A DNA stretch of 6,210 nucleotides, taken from Planktothrix sp. UBA8402 (GTDB lineage Bacteria > Cyanobacteriota > Cyanobacteriia > Cyanobacteriales > Microcoleaceae). Both the position numbers and the translations under genes were made by a program. Shown here in pieces: positions 1-5,784 of the stretch (position 1 is the stretch's first letter; each line of letters begins with the position of its first letter). Location of the stretch: NCBI GenBank assembly GCA_003456035.1, contig DMPJ01000129.1:255-6464 (forward strand). The letters run 5' to 3'. The notes beneath the pieces are model-generated. The model ran no database searches. It was not told the DNA's origin and worked only from the letters and a program-made list of their open reading frames with translations.

Positions 1-1612
1 GAATTAAGGGGGGAAGGGCGTAGATAATTGTGGCAATTACCCCCGGTACTTCTCCAATTCCAAATAGCATGACGACGGGAACTAGATAGACAAAAGTTGG
101 TAGGGTTTGCATGGCATCCAGCAGGGGTCTAAATGCTTGCTCAAAGCGATCGCTCCGCGCACAAGCCACACCCAAGGGAATGCCAACTATTATACAGAAT
201 ATAACCGCCGTAACCACCAAGGCAAGGGTAACCATGGCGGCTTCCCACAGCCCAAGAAAACCAATCAAAGTTAAAGCAAGCAGGCTATAAATTCCTATAG
301 CTTGTCCGGCAATTTTCCAGGTCATCAAGCTAATTAAAAGTAAAGAAATTAGAGGGGGAATTGCTAACAATAAACCGCGAATTTGTGTTAATACCCAACT
401 GATAGGAATACGAATAGTCTGGAAAAAGGGACGAAAGTTATCTACTAGGAAATTAATGCCGCCTGTAATCCACTTATCTAAAGGAATAGTGTAAAGTTGG
501 AAAGGATTTAGTAAGATATTTAGTCCTTGTGGATTTTTGCTGTTATTATTGTTTCCTATATTTGAGGAATTTTCTGCTAAATTGTTGCTAGTTTGATTTA
601 TTTGAGCTAACCATCCATCAAAAAGGTCTTGATTTTGCTTAACCCATTCTTCGGCATGACGACGAATATCTTGGGGTTTATCTTCACCGTTTTTTATCCG
701 ATAACTTTCCCGAATCATATCTTCATAGGGAATTTTTACCAGTTCTAAAAAATGTTTTGCCGATGGATTTGTTGCTAAAAACTTCTGATTGGCAATAACT
801 CGATATTTACCTTGAATCATCCCCAGATTTTTCCCGTTTACAGATGTATCTTTGGCGGTAAGATTTTCAATATTAGAGGCAGTAAAAGGAACTTGTAACC
901 AAACAACATCTTGATCAACTTTCAAGATTTGACCCAGCCAGAAAGGACTATAAGCATAGGAAAAAAACGGTTTTCCTTGTTTGTAACGAGTTAAGGCATC
1001 GGCAAGTAAGGCAGTATAATTTCCCTGATTAATTTCAACAGTATCGCGCAATTTGTAAGCATCCAAATGATGCTCCATTTCTAACTCACAACTCCAACCG
1101 GGATCGCAACCAACTAGATCGGCTTTGCCATCTCCATCGCTATCAAATAACTGGGCAATTTTTGGATCTTGAAATTGTTGTAAGTTAGTAATACCATATT
1201 TGTCAGCAGTCTTTTTATCAATTTGATAGCCCTGCATCAGAGGAAAAAGTAGACCGACTTTCTCCAACTTTTTTTCACCGCCAGCATTTTGATAAAATTG
1301 ATTATGTCCTGGGTCTCCAAAGACGGGAGCAATATCTAAATCACCATTAGCGACGGCGGTATACAGGGCTGGATAGGCTACCGCGACCAATGGCGCTGTT
1401 TTGTAACCGAGTTTCTCCAACCCAATATTAACAATCTCAGTTTGAAATCGATCCTCAATCCAATCACTCGTCCCTGAACGAATAGTAATACTATTTCTGG
1501 GTGGAACAGAGTTTGTAGTCGTTTGTGCGCCGGAGGAAAAACCGATTAAACTGATCAGAAATATAGTTGTCAGAACTAACAAAATTGATTTTTTTAGGCG
1601 TTGTTTGATCAT
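1..1612 (-). CDS. proX-proW: Glycine betaine/proline-betaine ABC importer, ProX binding domain fused to ProW permease (3' end off window)
   Basis: The 537 visible codons encode both the substrate-binding and membrane parts of a type I osmoprotectant importer. Residues 1-28 are basic then hydrophobic, a signal peptide or uncleaved anchor. Residues 42-335 match E. coli ProX closely (LFDSDGDGKADLVGCDPGW, INQGNY, RYKQGKPFF, DVVWLQVPF). Ligand-site residues W173, W225 and H103 are kept, but the third cage Trp is replaced by G99. Residues 338-362 form an Asn/Ser-rich linker. From about 364 the match is to ProW (FRPFFQTIRIPI, RPLLDAMQTLPTFVYLVP, MLFGIGEVPGV), with hydrophobic segments near 404-431, 434-454, 457-482, 504-520 and 522-537. 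E. coli ProW is reported to have a long periplasmic N-terminal tail, so an N-terminal binding domain fits that topology. About 130 residues, including the EAA loop that contacts ProV, lie beyond the edge. The ATG at 1612 directly precedes the signal-like segment; no Shine-Dalgarno is visible. Family assignment is very secure; the exact betaine transported is inferred. Confidence 0.95.
   Translation of the reverse strand, partial: MIKQRLKKSILLVLTTIFLISLIGFSSGAQTTTNSVPPRNSITIRSGTSDWIEDRFQTEIVNIGLEKLGYKTAPLVAVAYPALYTAVANGDLDIAPVFGDPGHNQFYQNAGGEKKLEKVGLLFPLMQGYQIDKKTADKYGITNLQQFQDPKIAQLFDSDGDGKADLVGCDPGWSCELEMEHHLDAYKLRDTVEINQGNYTALLADALTRYKQGKPFFSYAYSPFWLGQILKVDQDVVWLQVPFTASNIENLTAKDTSVNGKNLGMIQGKYRVIANQKFLATNPSAKHFLELVKIPYEDMIRESYRIKNGEDKPQDIRRHAEEWVKQNQDLFDGWLAQINQTSNNLAENSSNIGNNNNSKNPQGLNILLNPFQLYTIPLDKWITGGINFLVDNFRPFFQTIRIPISWVLTQIRGLLLAIPPLISLLLISLMTWKIAGQAIGIYSLLALTLIGFLGLWEAAMVTLALVVTAVIFCIIVGIPLGVACARSDRFEQAFRPLLDAMQTLPTFVYLVPVVMLFGIGEVPGVIATIIYALPPLI
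146..153. other. HIP1 octamer GCGATCGC
   Basis: This palindromic octamer is strongly over-represented in many cyanobacterial genomes. It lies within the ProW part of the fusion gene and supports a cyanobacterial origin. Confidence 0.9.
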
Positions 1613-1620
1613 CTTTATTA

Positions 1621-1655
1621 ATTACGAATTACGAATTACGAATTACGAATTAGGA
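1621..1655. repeat. Heptanucleotide tandem repeat, ATTACGA x4 plus ATTAGGA
   Basis: Four perfect copies of ATTACGA (1621-1648) are followed by one variant, ATTAGGA (1649-1655). Short tandem heptamer repeats of this kind are common between genes in cyanobacteria. This one spans the proV stop codon (1643-1645), supplies the last proV codons and fills most of the 30-bp gap before the ProX-ProW start. It therefore sits where a ribosome-binding site for the downstream gene would be expected. Confidence 0.95.
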
Positions 1656-2848
1656 TTGCTATTAAAATTACTAATACTAGCCAGGACATCTGACGATTCT
1701 AAAACTCCTTTAAACTTTCCTATTTCATCAACAACTACTAAGCTTTGTTCGTTGCGATAAAGGTGAAAAATATCCTCCAAAGGCACTGTTGATTTAACCT
1801 GGGAAAAGTTGGTTTGCATGAATTTAGTAATATCTTTAACTTCTTGGTGAATTGCCAGATCAAGCTGTTGGGAATCGACAAAACCGACAGGTTCTCCGTG
1901 AGAATTGAGTACATATATTCGCGGGATGTTTTGGCTTTGTATCTGTTTGAGTGCTATTTGATCTAAATCTTCACCAAGAATTAAGCAAATAGTTGGACGA
2001 GAAATCATTCCCGCTTTCAGAATTTGCCCGCGATTGATATCTTGAATAAAGCTACGGATATAGTCATTTGTTGGTTGATTTAACAGTTCTTCGGGAGTCC
2101 CGAGTTGAACAATCACCCCATCTTTCATCACCGCAATCCGATCGCCTAATTTTAAGGCTTCGGGAGTGTCGTGACTAACAAAAACAATCCTTTTGTTTAA
2201 CTCTTTTTGGAGTCTTAATAATTCATCCTGCATCTCCCTGCGAGTTAAGGGGTCGAGGGCACTAAAAGGTTCATCCATAAGCAAAATCTCAGCATCCGTT
2301 GCCAAAGCACGAGCTAGTCCCACCCGTTGCTGCATCCCACCACTGAGAGCAGAAGGTAGGTAATCTGCCCATTGAGCTAACCCAACGACTTCCAAGGTTT
2401 CCAAAGCTTTTATCCGACGTTTGGCTTTACTCATTCCTCGTAATTTCAGCCCGTATTCTACATTATCGCCAACGGTTCTATGGGGAAATAAGCCAAAATG
2501 CTGAAACACCATTGACACTTTTGTCAAGCGAATTTGACGAATTCGTTTTTCATCGACATGGGCAATATCTTCATCATCAATATAAATGTGTCCACTGGTG
2601 GGAGTAACCAAACGATTAATACAACGAAGTAGAGTCGATTTACCCGAACCGGACAATCCCATGACCACAAAAATTTCACCCTGGTTGATGGTAAAAGACA
2701 CATCGGCAATGCCGAGAACCTGACCTGTAGCTTGCAAGATAGCATCTCGATTGGCACCTTTGCGAAACAGGTTCAGTGCAGTATGACAATTATCTCCATA
2801 AATCTTGATCAGATGTTCGATGCGGATTTTGGCTTTAGGATCACTCAT
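1643..2848 (-). CDS. proV: Glycine betaine/proline-betaine ABC importer ATPase with tandem CBS domains
   Basis: This is the cytoplasmic ATPase that powers osmoprotectant uptake with the ProX-ProW fusion encoded 30 bp downstream. The 401 residues equal the usual ProV length (E. coli about 400). Visible motifs are Walker A GLSGSGKST (64-72), Q-loop Q116 in VFQHFGLFPHRTV, signature LSGGMQQR (168-175), Walker B ILLMDEP (188-194, catalytic E193) and H-loop H226 in VSHD. Residues about 278-393 form two CBS repeats, which in related OpuA transporters sense ionic strength; regulation here is inferred. I chose the ATG at 2848 because MSDPKAKIRIEHLIKIYG starts where ProV homologues start, with GGAGAA 12 nt upstream. 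The frame stays open to 3172, but those 108 extra codons are repeat-rich and unlike any ProV. The last codons (NPNS and stop) are read from a heptamer repeat array, so the C-terminal tail looks repeat-derived. The acidic tail known from some OpuA ATPases is absent. Confidence 0.96.
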   Translation of the reverse strand: MSDPKAKIRIEHLIKIYGDNCHTALNLFRKGANRDAILQATGQVLGIADVSFTINQGEIFVVMGLSGSGKSTLLRCINRLVTPTSGHIYIDDEDIAHVDEKRIRQIRLTKVSMVFQHFGLFPHRTVGDNVEYGLKLRGMSKAKRRIKALETLEVVGLAQWADYLPSALSGGMQQRVGLARALATDAEILLMDEPFSALDPLTRREMQDELLRLQKELNKRIVFVSHDTPEALKLGDRIAVMKDGVIVQLGTPEELLNQPTNDYIRSFIQDINRGQILKAGMISRPTICLILGEDLDQIALKQIQSQNIPRIYVLNSHGEPVGFVDSQQLDLAIHQEVKDITKFMQTNFSQVKSTVPLEDIFHLYRNEQSLVVVDEIGKFKGVLESSDVLASISNFNSNPNS

Positions 2849-2860
2849 GCTTGATGCGAT

Positions 2861-2866
2861 TTCTCC
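2861..2866 (-). promoter_or_regulatory. Ribosome-binding site supporting the proV start
   Basis: The minus strand reads GGAGAA here, 12 nt before the ATG at 2848. The spacing is a little long, but it is a recognisable Shine-Dalgarno and supports starting proV at 2848 rather than at the far upstream ATG at 3172. Confidence 0.5.
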
Positions 2867-2898
2867 AGATGGTAGTTCCAAACAATTATTGATCAACA

Positions 2899-2907
2899 GA
2901 TATAGCA
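2899..2907 (-). promoter_or_regulatory. Candidate extended -10 promoter element for proV
   Basis: The minus strand reads TGC-TATATC, an extended -10-like sequence. It would give a 5' untranslated region of roughly 44 nt before proV. No good -35 hexamer lies 17 nt upstream (CCGTCT), so the call rests on the extended -10 and its position only. The element lies inside one arm of an inverted repeat. Confidence 0.3.
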
Positions 2908-3050
2908 ATCCGCGACGCGCGAGACGGAGGTTGTAACATTTTAATACTGACATGAAACAGCCAGAAGTATTACCCCAGATCCGGTGTTCCCTGTTCCGGT
3001 GTTCCCTTTTGATCAACAATTTTGAATACAACTCAAATAGGATTGCTATA
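2901..3050. repeat. Segment bounded by 11-bp perfect inverted repeats
   Basis: TATAGCAATCC at 2901-2911 and its exact reverse complement GGATTGCTATA at 3040-3050 bound 150 bp. A third copy of the core, GGATTGCTAT, is at 1653-1662 beside the heptamer array, and TAGGATTGCTAT is identical over 12 bp at 1651-1662 and 3038-3049. The segment codes for nothing I recognise. It may be a small non-autonomous (MITE-like) element or unrelated insertions of one dispersed repeat; I see no target-site duplication. Confidence 0.5.
2981..3007. repeat. Short direct repeat, CCGGTGTTCCCT twice with 15-bp period
   Basis: CCGGTGTTCCCT occurs at 2981-2992 and again at 2996-3007, separated by GTT. TTCC-rich short repeats of this style are frequent in cyanobacterial intergenic DNA. 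No function is evident. Confidence 0.85.
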
Positions 3051-3052
3051 GT
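3022..3052 (+). promoter_or_regulatory. Candidate promoter for the lpt operon
   Basis: TTGAAT (3022-3027) is followed after 19 bp by TATAGT (3047-3052), with TGC immediately before the -10 as in extended -10 promoters. The spacing is longer than ideal and the leader to lptA would be about 175 nt. A weaker alternative nearer the gene is TTGAGG (3122-3127) with TACAAT (3141-3146), but its 13-bp spacer is too short. Low confidence. Confidence 0.25.
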
Positions 3053-3071
3053 GGGTTTGGTCTGCAAACCC
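3053..3071. repeat. Small perfect hairpin, GGGTTTG/CAAACCC
   Basis: GGGTTTG (3053-3059) and CAAACCC (3065-3071) can form a 7-bp stem with a 5-nt loop, GTCTG. The flanking CCCCTACGG resembles the ends of dispersed hairpin repeats seen in cyanobacterial intergenic regions (recollection, not checked). A rho-independent terminator is unlikely because no gene ends just upstream on either strand. Confidence 0.6.
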
Positions 3072-3233
3072 CTACGGATCTTTTTCACACACAAATCAAT
3101 TAGTAACAACCGATGCCCGCCTTGAGGGTTAGGGATAGAGTACAATGGGCACACAGACTTATGGGGGGTCAATTTCAGCGTCTACTACTTAATTGCACCA
3201 ACCAGTTGCTATTTTAGAGTTTCCAACGTCATA

Positions 3234-3776
3234 ATGCTGATTGCCAAACTGTTAAATTTAATCACCCTTCCCTTGGGGTTGACACTCCTGTTACCCATTG
3301 CCTTAGTCAGTAGTTTCCTTACAGATAGTGTAGTCAGTTCTGCGGCTAGTTATGCCCAAGCTCCCCCAGCCAAAAACGCCGTCGGGAGGGCGATGACCGT
3401 GCGCTCTGATATTCAAGAAGCCGATGCTCAAACGGGAATTGTCACCGCTAGGGGTAACGTTCAAATTAACTATCCCGCCCGCAGTATTCAGGCTACCGCC
3501 GCCCAAGCCCAATATTTCAGTCGAGAACGTCGAATTATTCTGAGTGGAAATGTATTTGTTTTACAAGAAGGGAATACCATTCGCGGGGAAACCGTCACCT
3601 ATTTAATTGATGAAGGACGGTTTATTGCCCTACCGCAAGGGGGTGGACAGGTAGAATCTATGTATTTAGTTCCCGATGAAAGTGCCAGCCCGAAAAATGC
3701 CACCGTTGAACCTTTTAATCCTAAACCTGCTTTTAAAACCCCATTAAGCGCGCCTTCAGCACCGCGTAATCCTTAA
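3234..3776 (+). CDS. lptA: LptA/OstA-like periplasmic lipopolysaccharide transport protein
   Basis: The 180-residue protein is the probable periplasmic bridge carrying lipopolysaccharide from the inner-membrane transporter towards LptD in the outer membrane. Residues 1-41 form a long signal peptide with a hydrophobic core (about 10-30) and likely cleavage after ASYA (residue 41). Residues about 54-130 carry the OstA-type beta repeats: TARGNVQINYPARSIQATAAQAQYF, split as TARGNVQINY and PARSIQATAAQAQYF, then LSGNVFVLQEGNTIRGET, which match the LptA pattern of GNV strands alternating with new-segment strands. Residues 146-180 are a Pro-rich, probably disordered tail. Length is close to E. coli LptA (185). 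It is first in an operon with lptB, 22 bp downstream, which strongly supports the role. The ATG at 3234 is placed just before the signal peptide; no Shine-Dalgarno is visible, so a slightly different start is possible. Confidence 0.9.
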   Translation: MLIAKLLNLITLPLGLTLLLPIALVSSFLTDSVVSSAASYAQAPPAKNAVGRAMTVRSDIQEADAQTGIVTARGNVQINYPARSIQATAAQAQYFSRERRIILSGNVFVLQEGNTIRGETVTYLIDEGRFIALPQGGGQVESMYLVPDESASPKNATVEPFNPKPAFKTPLSAPSAPRNP

Positions 3777-3798
3777 ATTATTTCTAACAAATATAGTT

Positions 3799-4527
3799 AT
3801 GAAAATAGTGCTGGAGAATATTCACAAATCCTACCGTAAACGCATAGTTGTTAGTCGAGTCAATCTATCAGTTTCCCAGGGGGAAATTGTGGGATTATTG
3901 GGGCCAAATGGTGCTGGTAAAACCACAACTTTTTATATTGCTACGGGTTTGGAAAAACCGACCCAAGGGAATGTTTATTTGAATGAAATTGATATTACCC
4001 ATTTACCCATTCATCAACGCGCCCGCTTAGGAATTGGTTATCTAACCCAACAGGCGAGTATTTTTCGACATCTGAGTGTCAAGGATAATATTTTATTGGT
4101 GTTGCAACAAACCCATGTTCCTCGTCATTTGTGGCAAAAACGTCTCCAGACTTTACTAAGGGAATTTCGCTTAGAAAAAGTAGCCTCGACTTTAGGTTAT
4201 CAGGTTTCTGGGGGAGAACGACGACGGACGGAACTAGCCCGGGCTTTGGCGGCGGGGTTAGAATTACCTCAGTTTTTGCTCTTAGATGAACCCTTTGCTG
4301 GAGTTGACCCGATTGCAGTTTCCGAAATTCAAGAAATCGTGGCTCAGTTACGCACCCGCAATCTGGGAATTTTGATTACTGATCATAATGTTAGGGAAAC
4401 TTTAGCAATTACAGACCGAGCTTATATTATGCGCGATGGACAAATTTTTGCATCAGGAACTCCTGAAGAACTCTATAATAATCCCCTAGTGCGGCAGTAT
4501 TATTTAGGTGACAGTTTTCAACTATGA
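3799..4527 (+). CDS. lptB: Lipopolysaccharide export ABC transporter ATPase LptB
   Basis: This is the cytoplasmic ATPase that drives extraction of lipopolysaccharide from the inner membrane through the LptF/G permease. The 242 residues match E. coli LptB (241) nearly end to end. Motifs are Walker A GPNGAGKT (35-42), Q-loop in YLTQQASIFRHLSV (Q84), signature VSGGERRR (136-143), Walker B LLLDEP with catalytic E164, D-loop AGVDP, and H-loop H196 within the family-specific LITDHNVRETLAITDRAYI. The C-terminus YYLGDSFQL is also typical of LptB and separates it from LivF-type ATPases. All catalytic residues are intact. The start ATG at 3799 gives the standard LptB N-terminus. Only 22 bp separate it from lptA, and its TGA overlaps the lptF start, so the three genes are probably one transcript with coupled translation of lptB and lptF. 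Confidence 0.97.
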   Translation: MKIVLENIHKSYRKRIVVSRVNLSVSQGEIVGLLGPNGAGKTTTFYIATGLEKPTQGNVYLNEIDITHLPIHQRARLGIGYLTQQASIFRHLSVKDNILLVLQQTHVPRHLWQKRLQTLLREFRLEKVASTLGYQVSGGERRRTELARALAAGLELPQFLLLDEPFAGVDPIAVSEIQEIVAQLRTRNLGILITDHNVRETLAITDRAYIMRDGQIFASGTPEELYNNPLVRQYYLGDSFQL

Positions 4528-5702
4528 AAATTACTCTTTCTAAGTCTTTCAGTCAGGGGAAATTTTTCCTGCCTTATATCTCAGTTTTGGATCGCTATTT
4601 AATCCAAGAATTAATTCCGCCCTTTGTGTTTGGGGTAGGATTATTTAGTTCGGTTGCTTTAACAGTGGGAACGGTTTTTGACTTAGTTAGACAGGTGGCT
4701 GAGTCGGGATTATCAGTGGCGATCGCCGTTGAAGTTTTTCTATTAAAAATGCCTGAATTCATCGTTTTAGCCTTTCCAATGGCGATGATTTTAAGTACCT
4801 TAATGGTCTATGGTCGTTTATCTAGTGATAGTGAATTAATTGCCCTCAAAAGTTGTGGAATTAGTATATATCGGCTATTAGTACCCACATTAATTTTTAG
4901 TTTAATTATCACTGGTTTAACCTTTGGGTTTAATGAGGTGATTGTTCCGGCGGCTAATTATAAAGCTTCTGTTACCTATGAACAAGCGTTAAATGAAGGC
5001 AACCTTCCTGTTCAAGAAGATAATATTTTTTATCCCGAATATGAGAAAATTGAAATAGAAGGAACTGATAAAAAATTTAGTCGCTTAATTCGGTTGTTTT
5101 ATGCCCAAAGATTTAACAAAGGTCAAATGTTAGAAGTGACAATCTTAGATCTTTCTCAACCGGAATTAACTCAAATTATTTCTTCAAAATCTGCCAATTG
5201 GAATTTTTCTGCAAATACCTGGGATTTTTTCAATGGCACAATTTATATTGTTAATCCCGATGGATCTTATCGCAATATTGTTCGTTTTGATCATAAACAA
5301 ATTCATCTATCCAGAACCCCCCTAGATTTAGCTTCGCGGAAACGAGATTTTAATGAGATGAATATTGTTCAAGCTCAAGATTATTTAAAGTTAATGAAAT
5401 TGAGTGGAGATCAACAAAAAATTGTTAAAACTAAAGTTAGAATTCAACAAAAATATGCTCTCCCTTTCTCCTGTGTTGTCTTTGCTTTATTGGGTGTAGC
5501 ATTAGGTAGTAGACCGCAAAGCACCAGTAAAGCTACCAGTTTCGGTATTAGTGTAATCGTGATTTTCGGATATTATTTACTGTCTTTTATTACCGGAGCA
5601 TTAGGTCAAAAAGAAATTCTGACTCCCTTCTTCGCCGCTTGGTTGCCGACATTTTTAGGAATTGGAATTGCGAGTTTTTTATTAGTTCGTTCTTCTAAGT
5701 AG
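4524..5702 (+). CDS. lptF: LptF/LptG-family (YjgP/YjgQ) lipopolysaccharide export permease
   Basis: This 392-residue inner-membrane protein forms the lipopolysaccharide-extracting permease that works with LptB. It shows the family plan of three N-terminal membrane segments (about 32-53, 70-95, 118-138), a periplasmic beta-jellyroll domain (about 145-270) and three C-terminal membrane segments (about 311-328, 338-358, 369-388). The cytoplasmic coupling-helix motif YGRLSSDSELIALKSCGIS (96-114) is diagnostic for LptF/LptG. Proteobacteria use an LptF-LptG heterodimer; only one family member is present here, so it may act as a homodimer or pair with a protein encoded elsewhere. LptF and LptG cannot be told apart from sequence by eye, so the symbol is nominal. 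The ATG overlaps the lptB stop as ATGA (4524-4527), indicating translational coupling. No clear terminator hairpin follows the stop. Confidence 0.93.
   Translation: MKITLSKSFSQGKFFLPYISVLDRYLIQELIPPFVFGVGLFSSVALTVGTVFDLVRQVAESGLSVAIAVEVFLLKMPEFIVLAFPMAMILSTLMVYGRLSSDSELIALKSCGISIYRLLVPTLIFSLIITGLTFGFNEVIVPAANYKASVTYEQALNEGNLPVQEDNIFYPEYEKIEIEGTDKKFSRLIRLFYAQRFNKGQMLEVTILDLSQPELTQIISSKSANWNFSANTWDFFNGTIYIVNPDGSYRNIVRFDHKQIHLSRTPLDLASRKRDFNEMNIVQAQDYLKLMKLSGDQQKIVKTKVRIQQKYALPFSCVVFALLGVALGSRPQSTSKATSFGISVIVIFGYYLLSFITGALGQKEILTPFFAAWLPTFLGIGIASFLLVRSSK
4719..4726. other. HIP1 octamer GCGATCGC (as GGCGATCGCC)
   Basis: The second HIP1 site, inside lptF, is in the extended ten-base form GGCGATCGCC (4718-4727) that is typical of cyanobacterial genomes. 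Confidence 0.9.
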
Positions 5703-5784
5703 AAATTGGAGGAGATAGGATGGTAGAATTCAGGCAAAATTTTTAAGAGGTTGATGGGCTAAAATCATTATAACAACAATATTT

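Larger units (their letters stand above)
2849..3233. other. Divergent intergenic region between proV and lptA
   Basis: This 385-bp stretch separates two divergently transcribed operons and must hold both promoters. The minus strand is open through 3172 in the proV frame, but the translation contains a repeat-derived EHRNREHR and no recognisable domain, so I do not count it as coding. It holds an 11-bp inverted repeat (2901-2911 and 3040-3050), a 15-bp-period direct repeat (2981-3007), a hairpin (3053-3071) and two direct copies of TGATCAACA (2890-2898 and 3010-3018). It looks like accumulated dispersed-repeat debris. I see no tRNA, riboswitch or other structured RNA in it. Confidence 0.75.

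Noticed and set aside
2524..2757. 77-codon minus-strand open frame inside proV
   Set aside because: It is an out-of-frame shadow of the Walker A region of a clearly coding gene.
2981..3007. Possible start of a CRISPR array
   Set aside because: There are only two 12-bp copies with a 3-bp gap, with no spacer-sized intervals and no further repeats.
2849..3172. A 108-codon in-frame N-terminal extension of proV on the minus strand
   Set aside because: ProV homologues begin at the ATG at 2848, which also has a ribosome-binding site. The extension is made of short repeats and palindromes and shows no domain.
3303..3512. 69-codon minus-strand open frame opposite lptA
   Set aside because: Antisense to a well-supported gene, with a low-complexity Gly-rich start and no recognisable features.
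5703..5784. Possible terminator between the convergent lptF and HEPN genes
   Set aside because: I looked for a GC-rich stem followed by a T run on both strands and found only short AT-rich palindromes such as AAAATTTTT.
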